Positions 45,090-61,574 of a stretch of DNA of 64,000 nucleotides are shown piece by piece. Every line of letters starts with the position of its first letter. The first letter of the stretch is position 1. The DNA is from Lycocorax pyrrhopterus obiensis (Eukaryota; Chordata; Aves; Passeriformes; Paradisaeidae): positions 18,938,501-19,002,500 of the forward strand of contig JACSVZ010000010.1 of NCBI GenBank assembly GCA_014706295.1, given 5' to 3'. The notes beneath the pieces are model-generated. The model did not search any database and was not told the origin of the DNA. It saw only the letters and a program-made list of their open reading frames with translations. Position numbers and translations under genes: made by a program.

Positions 45090-45898
45090 TTCAGGAATCC
45101 TTTCCAGCCTGAATTCCCTGATTTATGCCCGGGAACTGATCCCTGTGTCCTTCCCAGCCTGAATTCCCCAATTTATGCCCAGGAACCGATCCCTGTGTCC
45201 TTCCCAGCCTGAATTCCCTGATTTATGCCCAGGAACCGATCCCTGTGTCCTTCCCAGCCTGAATTCCCTGATTTATGCCCAGGAACCGATCTCTGTGTCC
45301 TTCCCAGCCTGAATTCATGGATTTATGCCCAGGAACCGATCCCTGTGTCCTTCCCAGCCTGAATTCCCCAATTTATGCCCAGGAACTGATCCCTGTGTCC
45401 TTCCCAGCCTGAATTCCCCGATTTATGCCCAGGAACCGATCCCTGTGTCCTTCCCAGCCTGAATTCCCTGATTTATGCCCAGGAACCGATCCCTGAGTCC
45501 TTCCCAGCCTGAATTCCCTGATTTATGCCCAGGAACCGATCCCTGTGTCCTTTCCAGCCTGAATTCCCTGATTACCCCCAGGAACCGATCCCTGTGTCCT
45601 TTCCAGCCTGAATTCCCAGATTTATGCTCAGGAACCGATCCCTGAGTCCTTCCCAGCCTGAATTCCCTGATTATGCCCAGGAATTGATCCCTGTGTCTTT
45701 CCCAGCCTGAATTCCCTGATTTATGCCCAGGAACTGATTCCTGTGTCCTTTCCAGCCTGAATTCCCAGATTTATGCCCAGGAACCGATCCCTGTGTCCTT
45801 TCCAGCCTGAATTCCCAGATTTATGCCCAGGAACCGATCCCTGTGTCCTTTCCAGCCTGAATTCCCGGATTTATGCCCAGGAACCGATCCCTGTGTCC
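45090..45898. repeat. NPTN: 50-bp minisatellite in NPTN intron 1
   Basis: About 16 copies of a 50-bp unit (ttcccagcctgaattccctg, atttatgcccaggaaccgat, ccctgtgtcc), with only scattered substitutions and a few 1-2 base deletions. Confidence 0.96.
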
Positions 45899-48060
45899 GT
45901 CTGCGCAGGGATTTGTCCCTTGGGCCCGTTCCCGGGCTGGCCTCAGCACAACCATTCCCCTCAGGATGCTCCGAGCTTTTCCTGCGGCAGAGACGCGAAA
46001 TTCATCTGCCCGTGAATCTCCTGCCCGGAGAAATGAGGGATGCTGGGCTGGATCCAGGGAATGTTTCATCCCGGTGGCCTTGGAGGGAGCAATCCTCAGG
46101 TTTCCCTGCCTGTGGAACGAGCTCCCGCGCTGGCAGCGGCTCATGCATTTTGGATGAAGCTCTCCGGGTCGCCTTTGCCTCTCTCCAGCTCTGGGAAGCT
46201 GCAGGATGAGACGGCAGGAATTAAATCCAGGGATTGCTCCAGTTCTGGGCTCACCTGGGCGCCTCAGGCCCGGCTTAAAGCCGCGCTGGAGCCGGCAGAA
46301 ATTAATGTAATTAACGCCGATTTGCTCATTTCGTGCTGCCGGGTGATACGGGAGCGGGGAAGCATCGAGCCTGTGGAAAACGGGTGGGAACAGGCAGGAT
46401 GCTCCAGTGTCTTCCTGGAACTGAGGTGCTTCACCCTCTCCCAGCTGTCACTTTTTGTGCCTTTAACTGTTTTCCGGGATTTTCAGTGGGTGTGAGCGTT
46501 GGGAAGGAACAAAACGGGAATCAGGGTGCTTTTCCCAGCCCGAATGCAGTAAAAATGCAGCGAGATTTCCCCACCCTCACAACTCTTGTCGCTTGATCAG
46601 GAGAAGAAAAAGGTGTTAATTACCCAGAGCACCTGATTAACCCAGCCCAGCGGAGGGGTTTTTCCTGGATATTCCCATCAAATTGTCGATGTTGCCGTGG
46701 GATAAAGAGAAGATGAGCTCGGGTGAGGGCACAGCAGAGCGGAGGAGCTCTGGGTGGGCCTCTCCTTTTCAAGCTGCGTTTTTGTTTGTTTGCTTGAAGA
46801 ACTGAAAAAATCGGGCTGCACAATTGAGGAAAATTAAACCTCTGGAACTCTCCTAACGCCCTGAGAGCAGTGAAATGCAGATTTTCAGCGCGCTGAGAGG
46901 TTTTCCAGGAGGGTTTTTGCTGCTGTAAATACAGCCAAGCTCCGAATCGTCCAGTCCCGCAGCAGTTACACTTCATTTGTGGTGGCTCCAGGCTGAAAAT
47001 CAGGTTTATTTTTGCACTCGAGCCTTGTAAACTCTCAGTTCTGAGCTTTGGGCTTTGGTTGAGGTGGGATTCTCCTGGAGCAGCAGCCTCAGGATGGGAT
47101 GGGAGCGTTATCCTGCTTTTTGGGGATTGCTTGGTGACAGCTGTGTTCCTTGGGGTTGAAAACTTCCTTGGCAATACTTGGTTTTCCCCTCATTTTCGGT
47201 TCTAATTTGTCCATTCCTGTCTGTGTGCTAAACCTGGTTTTTGCTGTCTTTAAGCCTGGCTTAGCATCTCCTTTCCCCAACTTGGCTTTTAAGGCAAAGC
47301 ACAGTTTTATCTTTAAACCCCCATTTTTTCCACCAGGCTTGATGGGAATTCTCCCCGCTCTGCTCCTCCAGGGCCGTTACTCTTCATCCTTCAGCACCCC
47401 GATCAAATTCGGGTTCCAAAAGGATATTTTGATCAGCAGCACAACAATTTGTGCAGCTCGGGGATGACTGCCAGGCACTGCCTCGTGCATTGTTACCCTG
47501 GCAGATTTTATGATCGTTTCTGAGCTCTCCAAATCCTGGTTTTTCCTCAGTGGGGGTTTCGTTTTCCTTCCGCGAGGCGAGTTTTAAACACGGGGTGTGC
47601 AGCTGTGAAGAGCCCCTGGAATTCCAGTGGAATTCCGTGCGCAGACTGAAACTGAAACTGTTTCCCTGGCTTTCGAGCATTCACCTTTCCTCATCCACAG
47701 GACTGGTGGATGAGATCAAATCTTGGATAAATGAACCACTTCCAGAAGGGATTTCGCAGTAGTGCCGCTCGCTCTACACGCAGAAAGCCACCAGCAAATT
47801 AAAAAATTAACAAACTGGTTGGGAACAGAAGGATAATGGGACAGCTGCAGGTTCCTGATGGTTTTTCCTGCGTTCTGCTGCATCCTGAGAAAGGTTTGAC
47901 AGCAGATTTTCTCTTCTTTTAAACCTGGGGGCAACGAGCTTTAAAAATAACCCTGAACCTGTGGCAGCCTCCTCCTCAGCCAGCCTTTTCTGCCAGGTGG
48001 GACAGAGCAACTCGTTTGGGGCTGGAATTATGGAAATGGTGACAGTTCACCACATCCAAA
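45899..48060. other. NPTN: NPTN intron 1, unique sequence
   Basis: About 2.2 kb of ordinary intron. No gene or array supported. Confidence 0.45.
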
Positions 48061-48065
48061 CTTCC

Positions 48066-48196
48066 CAGAGGTGTTGATCCTATTCCCAGAGGTGTTCCTT
48101 CTATTCCCAGAGGTGTTCCTTGTATTCCCAGAGGTGTTCCTTGTGTTCCCAGAGGTGTTGATCCTATTCCCAGAGGTGTTCCTTGTGTTCCCTTCC
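48066..48196. repeat. NPTN: ~21-bp tandem repeat (ttcccagaggtgttccttg)
   Basis: Six copies of ttcccagaggtgttccttgt-type units, some with gatccta replacing ccttgt. Confidence 0.93.
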
Positions 48197-48399
48197 TGCT
48201 GGACACGAAGGGTGCACTCCAGATCCCGGCTGTTCTGCTCCTTCCCGAGGATTTATTGATCTTTATTGATCAGCTCTGGGGTGATCAGCTGTGATCATCC
48301 CTCTCGAGGATGTGGCCTTTGGGAGCTGGAGGTGATTCCCGCAGTTTGTGCTGCGATTCCTGCAGGGAATCCACTGGGAATCCCAGACCAGGGCAGGTG

Positions 48400-48798
48400 T
48401 TTGGGTTTAGACAGAGCACAGTCCCAAATCTTTGGGGTTAGACTGAGCACAGTCCCAAATCCTTGGGGTTAGACCCAGCACAGTCCCAAAGATTTGGGGT
48501 TAAACTGAGCACAGTCACAATCTTTGGGGTTAGACAGAGCACAGTCCCAATCCTTGGGGTTAGACCCAGCACAGTCCCAAATCTTTGGGGTTAGACTGAG
48601 CACAGTCCCAAATCTCTGGGTTTAAACCAAGCACAGTCCCAATCTTTGGGGTTTAGACAGAGCACAGTCCCAAATATTACGGTTTAAACCGAGCACAGTC
48701 CCAAATCTCTGGGTTTAAACCGAGCACAGTCCCAAATCTCTGGGTTTAAACTGAGCACAGTCCCAAATCTCTGGAGTTAAACTGAGCACAGTCCCTTG
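48400..48798. repeat. NPTN: 31-bp minisatellite, left member of an inverted array pair
   Basis: About 13 copies of a ~31-bp unit, gagcacagtcccaaatcttt followed by ggggttagact. Its reverse complement is the unit of the array at 49.29-49.63 kb. Confidence 0.95.
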
Positions 48799-49289
48799 AG
48801 CCAGGCCTGAGCTCGGGCCGGATCTGTCTCTGGTTTGGGGTGTTCATTTGGTGCTGCTGTCTCTGGAGAGCTGTGCTGGAGAAGCCCGAGAAAGGCAAGG
48901 CTGGGCTCTGGCAGCTCTCAGGTAACAGGAACGTGCCCGGTGCCACCCTGAATTCACTCACTGGCAGCGCTTCCCTCCCTTTCCAGCCTCCCCTCTGCAA
49001 TAATTCACCCTTTTCCCCCCTTTTTTGGGTTTTTTTTTAAGCATTCCTGCTCGGTGCTGGCAGACTGCAGCTCTCTGTGCAGCTCCTGGCTGGGTGTCAC
49101 TCACTGCTGCTCGTTCTGAGTGGCTGAAAATGCAAAATATTAACCCAGAGCTGCCCTTGGTCATTTAAATTTCCTGGTAATTTATATCTGGAGGCCGTTT
49201 GTCATCCCAGGATTTTACACTGACCTGGAATACCTTGGTGAAGAGCGTTTTTATATCCTGGTGGGGTGGGGAGAGCCACCAAAGCCAGG
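48799..49289. other. NPTN: Spacer between inverted arrays
   Basis: About 490 bp of unique intron including a T-run (about 49020-49040). It would be the loop if the flanking inverted arrays paired. Confidence 0.5.
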
Positions 49290-49291
49290 TG

Positions 49292-49628
49292 AGATTTGAG
49301 ACTGTGCTGGATTTAATCCCAAAGATTGGGACTGTGCTGGGTTTAATCCCAAAGATTGGGACTGTGCTCAGTTTAAACCCAAAGATTTGGGACTGTGCTG
49401 GATTTAACCCCAAAGATTGGGACTGTGCTGGATTTAACCCCAAAGATTGGGACTGTGCTGGGTTTAAACCCGAAGATTTGGGACTGTGTTGGGTTTAAAC
49501 CTAAAGATTTGGGACTGTGCTGGGTTTAAACCCGAAGATTTGGGACTGTGTTGGGTTTAAACCTAAAGATTTGGGACTGTGCTGGGTCTAACCCCAAAGA
49601 TTTGGGACTGTGCTGGGTTTAATCCCAA
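49292..49628. repeat. NPTN: 31-bp minisatellite, right member of an inverted array pair
   Basis: About 11 copies of gggactgtgctgggtttaat followed by cccaaagattt, the reverse complement of the unit at 48.40-48.80 kb. Unit variants (goes with -ttaaaccc- or -taacccc-) occur in both arrays. Confidence 0.95.
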
Positions 49629-50050
49629 GGCCAGGTTTTCCCTCACTGTGGAGCTCTCCGTGCTGCTGAGGGTGGAGTTGCGTGGGAACAGATCCTAATC
49701 CGAGACATTGTTCCCCCGAGAGGATTTGATGCTGCTGCTGGAAATGTGGGGTTTAAAACTCAAAAGCCAGGGAATGTTTGCCAAAGAGACCTCTGGATGC
49801 CCGGTTTAATCTTTTTAAATGATTTTTTGGGCTTTGTGCAGAAGTTGTAATAACGGCTTAGGGACTCTGAGTGCAGCCTGAGGGCTTTTCACAGCTTTTT
49901 ATTCCAATTATGGACACTCCTCTTAATAAGAGGATTCCCAGGCCTCTCACACACCACAGAGTGAGCCCCAGCAGCTCACAGGCAGTCTGAAATACACCAA
50001 AAACCCACAGTTTACCCCCAAAAAGGCGAGGCAAGGAGCCTTTCACCCTT
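49629..50050. other. NPTN: NPTN intron 1, unique sequence
   Basis: About 420 bp of unique intron. Nothing recognised. Confidence 0.45.
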
Positions 50051-50052
50051 TC

Positions 50053-51110
50053 ATGCTGGTCATTGGGGGCTGGGAGTGCTGGTCATTGGGGGCTGGGAGT
50101 GCTGGTCAGTGGGGACTGGGAGTGCTGGTCATTATGGTCAGGGAGTGCTGGTCATTGGGGTCAGGGAGTGCTGGTCAGTGGGGGCTGGGAGTGCTGGTCA
50201 GTGGGGACTGGGAGTGCTGGTCAGTGGGGTCAGGGAGTGCTGGTCATTGGGGTCAGGGAGTGCTGGTCATTGGGGACTGGGAGTGCTGGTCATTGGGGTC
50301 AGGGAGTGCTGGTCAGTGGGGGCTGGGAGTGCTGGTCAGTGGGGACTGGGAGTGCTGGTCATTGGGGTCAGGGAGTGCTGGTCATTGGGGTCAGGGAGTG
50401 CTGGTCAGTGGGGGCTGGGAGTGCTGGTCATTGGGGGTCAGGGAGTGCTGGTCAGTGGGGGCTGGGAGTGCTGGTCATTGGGGTCAGGGAGTGCTGGTCA
50501 GTGGGGGCTGGGAGTGCTGGTCATTGGGGGCTGGGAGTGCTGGTCAGTGGGGTCAGGGAGTGCTGGTCATTGTGGGCTGGGAGTGCTGGTCATTGTGGGC
50601 TGGGAGTGCTGGTCAGTGGGGTCAGGGAGTGCTGGTCAGTGGGGTCGGGGAGTGCTGGTCAGTGGGGTCAGGGAGTGCTGGTCATTGGGGTCAGGGAGTG
50701 CTGGTCAGTGGGGGCTGGTCGTTGGGGTCAAGGAGTGCTGGTCATTATGGTCAGGGAGTGCTGGTCATTATGGTCAGGGAGTGCTGGTCAGTGGGGGCTG
50801 GGAGTGCTGGTCATTGTGGGCTGGGAGTGCTGGTCAGTGGGGTCAGGGAGTGCTGGTCAGTGGGGGCTGGGAGTGCTGGTCATTGGGGTCAGGGAGTGCT
50901 GGTCATTATGGTCAGTGAATGCTGGTCAGTGAGTGCTGGTCGTTGGGGTCAAGGAGTACTGGTCATTGGGGTCAGAGAGTGCTGGTCAGTGAGTGCTGGT
51001 CATTGGGGTCAGGGCGTGCTGGTCATTGGGGACTGGGAGTGCTGGTCATTATGGTCAGGGAATGCTGGTCATTGGGGTCAGGGAGTGCTGGTCATTGGGG
51101 GCTGTGGCTG
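50053..51110. repeat. NPTN: 23-bp G-rich minisatellite
   Basis: About 45 copies of gctggtcattggggtcaggg plus agt, with variants cagtgggggctgggagt and cattatggtcaggg. Each unit carries one or two G-runs on the transcribed (plus-sense) strand. Confidence 0.96.
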
Positions 51111-51485
51111 TTGGTCACTGGGGGTGAGTGTGTCCTGGTCATTGGGGTTGTGGGTATTAGGGGGTGTTGGTCATTAGGGGGCTGTTGGTCACTGGGATTG
51201 TGGCCACTGGGGCTGTGGTCATTGGGGGCTGTGGCCACTGGGGCTGTGGTCATTGGGGCTGTGGTCACTGGGGCTGTGGTCATTGGGGGCTGTGGCTGTG
51301 TTCATTAGGGGCTGTGGTCATTGGGGCTGTGGTCACTGGGGCTGTGTTCATTGGGGCTGTGGTCATTGGGGCTGTGGCTGTGTTCATTAGGGGCTGTGTT
51401 CATTAGGGGCTGTGGCTGTGTTCATTAGGGGCTGTGGTCATTAGAGGCTGTGGCTGTGGTCATTAGGGGCTGTGGTCATTGGGGC
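51111..51485. repeat. NPTN: ~17-bp G-rich minisatellite
   Basis: Tandem ggctgtggtcattgggg-type units with variants ggctgtgttcattagggg. It continues directly from the 23-bp array and probably derives from the same cattgggg core. Confidence 0.93.
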
Positions 51486-51661
51486 CGCTGCAGCCACGGG
51501 GGATTTTCTGGGGTTTCTCAGTGCAGAGCCCCTCCCGGCGGGGGTGCCCGTGGGGAGTCCCTGATCCAGTGAGTTCCTAAATCAGTGAATTTGAGGGTAA
51601 TTTCTTAAATTTCGGGTATCCCTGTAGCCGTTCCCTGCAGCTCCACCCCAGCTGCTCTCGG

Positions 51662-52425
51662 GGGGGGTTTTCCTGCCCCAGTGATCCTTCAGTGCCAGCA
51701 GGGGACACTTCCCGTGTGTTTTGGGGTCTCTGGGGGGGTTTCCTGCCCCAGTGATCCTTCAGTGCCAGCAGGGGACACTTCCCGTGTGTTTTGGGGTCTC
51801 TCAGGAGGGTTTTCCTGCCCCGGTGATCCTTCAGTGCCAGCAGGGGACACTTTCTGTGTGTTTTGGGGTCTCTGGGGGGGTTTTCGTGCCCCAGTGATCC
51901 TTCAGTGCCAGCAGGGAACACTTTCCGTGTGTTTTGGAGACTCGGGGGGGTTTCCTGCCCCAGTGATCCTTCAGTGCCAGCAGGGGACACTTCCCGTGTG
52001 TTTTGGGGTCTCTGGGGGGGGTTTTCCTGCCCCAGTGATCCTTCAGTGCCAGCAGGGGACACTTCCCGTGTGTTTTGGGGTCTCTGGGGGGGTTTTCCTG
52101 CCCCAGTGATCCTTTAGTGCCAGCAGGGGACACTTCCCATGTGTTTTGGGGTCTCTGGGGGGGTTTTCCTGCCCCAGTGATCCTTTAGTGCCAGCAGGGA
52201 ACACTTTTCGTGTGTTTTGGGGTCTCTGGGGGGGTTTCCTGCCCCAGTGATCCTTTAGTGCCAGCAGGGGACACTTCCCGTGTGTTTTGGGGTCTCTCAG
52301 GAGGGTTTTCCTGTCCCGGTGATCCTTTAGTGCCAGCAGGGGACACTTCCCGTGTGTTTTGGGGTCTCTGGGGGGGTTTTCCTGCCCCAGTGATCCTTTA
52401 GTGCCAGCAGGGGACACTTCCCCTC
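51662..52425. repeat. NPTN: ~72-bp minisatellite
   Basis: Ten to eleven copies of a ~72-bp unit: tcctgccccagtgatccttc, agtgccagcaggggacactt, cccgtgtgttttggggtctc, tggggggtt. Late copies share a ccttCag to ccttTag change, so the array has a directional sub-structure. Confidence 0.95.
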
Positions 52426-59148
<6,723 letters not shown>

Positions 59149-59317
59149 AGCCGCGGATCAACGCCAGCGAGGACGTGGTGCTGCACGTGGCCGGGGTGGC
59201 CGTCACGCTGCAGTGCAACCTCACCAGCAGCCCCAGCCCGCTGGCCGCCAGCTACTGGGTGAAGAACGGCGAGGAGATCCCGGGCACCAGGAAACCCTCC
59301 AACACCACCGAGTACAA
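59149..59317 (+). CDS. NPTN: NPTN exon 3: first half of Ig2
   Basis: Exon 3 (169 nt, enters phase 1, leaves phase 2) encodes residues ~146-202: KPRINASEDVVLHVAG at the start, then the first Ig2 cysteine in TLQCNLTSS (Cys168), the core Trp in SYWVKNGEE, and PSNTTEYK at the end. It begins after a tgttgcag acceptor and ends before GTGAGT. NAS, NLT and NTT are sequons, consistent with the heavily glycosylated Ig2 of neuroplastin. The NLTSS and YW.KNG motifs place it firmly as the Ig2 A-D strands shared by np55 and np65. Compared with exon 2 it differs much more from the mammalian sequence and is richer in G+C. The domain is completed by the exon at 61480. Confidence 0.95.
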
Positions 59318-61479
59318 GTGAGTGGCCTGGCACGATGCGGGGCAGAGGGGAAACGCGGTGGGTGGGCTCCAGGGTGGCTCAGGTGTGCTGGGATCTGTGG
59401 CTGGAGCTCCATAAATCCCCACCCTGCAGGCTGAGCTGCAGAGCTCCGCTCCAGGGTTCACGTGGGGTGTGGATAAAGGCACACACAGCGTCGTTTTCTT
59501 CTCCTGGGAGTGTGTTGAGGGTTTTGTCCTGCCCAGTTCCCTTTCAGGATGGATCTGTTGGCACGTCCTCCCCGAGCCCAGAATCCCGGCTGGAATGGGA
59601 ATGGGCTGGGTCAGGCCGGCCCTGGGCAGGGGGAGGATGTGTTCCCTGAGGTATTGCTGTGGGATGATCCCAGACCTTGGCTGGGGTTGGTGGGATCACG
59701 TGAAGCTCCCTCAGCGTCTGTTCCTGTGTGGTTTCCTTGCACTGTTTTTTCTTTCCATCCATTTTTCCCCTTGATGGACAGCAAATCCAACTTCCAGTTC
59801 CACGTTAAGCTGAAGAGCACTTGAGGGATGTTTTAACCCCTGCTGGCAACTTGGTCCCAGCTGTTTTCTGTCTCTAGGGTGGCCCTTTTCCCCCTAATTC
59901 ACTGACACACGATTAGGGGGTGTCCCAGCTTTTCACGGCCGTAGCAAAGCAGCCTCTCATCCACAGCATTATGGAAGTTGGGTTTGGTTCTGACAAAGTT
60001 TTGTCCGAGTTTTTCCTTTTGTTTTCCCCTTTAGCTGGCTCTGAGTTACCTGTTCAATTTCACAATTAAAGAATGAGCCTCATTTCCTTCCCTGATTGCC
60101 TCCTGTCCCTTGCTCAGTGCAGTGTCCAGCGCTGGGCCTGAGCTTCAGGGGCTCTGCAATTAATTAACAAGCAATTAATGGATGGCAGTGGTGGTCAGGC
60201 TTACTGCAAATGCCACTTCCTGACCCAGGAAGGGTTGCTGAGGCCGACTCCTCTGGCACCTCTTCTGAACCAGGCTGGATTTTTCCTTCCCAACTCCTCT
60301 GTAAAGGAAGATTTAGGCTTGGCTTTAACTGCTGCAGGAGGAAGGAGTGAAGTGGGAGACCAAGACAGTCCCCTTGTCCCCAGGAATGGGGGGACTGTGG
60401 GAGCTCCCAGCAATCCAGGGACAGCTGGAGAAATCCCAGATTTCCATTTGCAGGGTGGATCCTGAGTTCCTGACCACTCCTGGGCTGCTTTGGAGTTCAG
60501 GCTCTCCCTGGCCTTTGGTTTTGCATTGGATCTGGTCCTTAACTGTGCTTTGGGTACATTTTAAATCCAGAATTCCAGGTTTCCTCAGTGAGGACCCAGG
60601 CAAGCAGCATCCCATAGCTGTGGTTAACAGAGGGCATTTACCTCCCCCATTTATTTATATTTTATATCGGCTTATCTTCTGTATTCTATTTATTTGCCTC
60701 CAACCCCCAGGTTCCCGTGTTTTCAGTCACTTTGTTTTGCTGTAAGATGTTTTTGGTGCTTGGAGTTCAGAGTTGGGTGCTTTTATCATCCACAAAGCTC
60801 CAGAATGGAGAGGTTAAACTGCTTCCCTTAAAACTCCGGCCTCTTCCGGCGCTGGCAGCGGGATGAATGTCTCCTGATCCTCACCAGCCTCGGGGCAGCT
60901 GCTCCTGGCAATGTCTGTGAAACCTTGAGCTGGGCCGGTTTGCAGCTGCTGAATGATTGATGGTAACCGGAGCCCGTGCCACCGCTGGGGGGTCACCCTG
61001 GGCACGGCAGCCTGGGGGGATCGAACAGCTCCGTCTTGGCCTTCCCTTCCTCACTTCTGAGCATTGCCCGCAGTGGTCAAAGTGTGGTTCTTGAACTTGA
61101 TGCCACTGGAAAGTTGATTTTCTTAAATTAATGAACTTTATAACTTGAGACTACAGTGAGTCAGTGCTGGCAGCACTCGGGCTGAGCCGAGCAGCTCTTC
61201 CCGTGTGTCCCAGCAGTTTCCACGTGTGATTAAACGATTTTATTGCAGGGCTTGTGCTCAGCTGCGGGGGCCGTTTGCTTGATTAAAAATAATTAATAAA
61301 AAAGGGAGCCTTTTGGGGGAGGGAGTTGTGCTTCGGTGTGTGCTGGGGGGAGCTGGGCGCCCAGCCCGGTTACACCGGCAGTGCAGCGTGCAATTAGCAG
61401 GTGTTAATTGAGGAGACGGGGGTGGTGCAATGAACGCTGTGGGGTGTGAGCCAGCTCTGCTCTGTCTGTCCTGCTGCAG
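59318..61479. other. NPTN: NPTN intron 3
   Basis: About 2.2 kb, unique sequence, moderate A+T. No exon, array or mobile element seen. Confidence 0.5.
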
Positions 61480-61574
61480 GATCCCGAAGGCCCGAGCAGA
61501 GGAGTCGGGGGAGTACCTGTGTGTGTTCGTGTTCTCCAGCTCTCCCGTCGCCAACGCCACCATCGAAGTGAGAG
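61480..61574 (+). CDS. NPTN: NPTN exon 4: second half of Ig2
   Basis: This 95-nt exon (enters phase 2, leaves phase 1) encodes residues ~203-233: IPKARAEESGEYLCVFVFSS and PVANATIEVR. It holds the second Ig2 cysteine (Cys216, in SGEYLC, pairing with Cys168) and the ANATIEV sequon block typical of neuroplastin just before Ig3. The acceptor ctgctgcag lies directly before 61480 and the donor GTACGG directly after 61574. The split codon AA|G rebuilds EYK-IPKARAEESGEY in frame with exon 3. The next expected exon (Ig3) is not found in the remaining 2.4 kb, so the gene continues past the right edge. Confidence 0.95.

Noticed and set aside
50053..51177. Frame of 374 codons, CWSLGSGSAGQWG-type repeats
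   Set aside because: Translation of the 23-bp minisatellite; all three frames are open.
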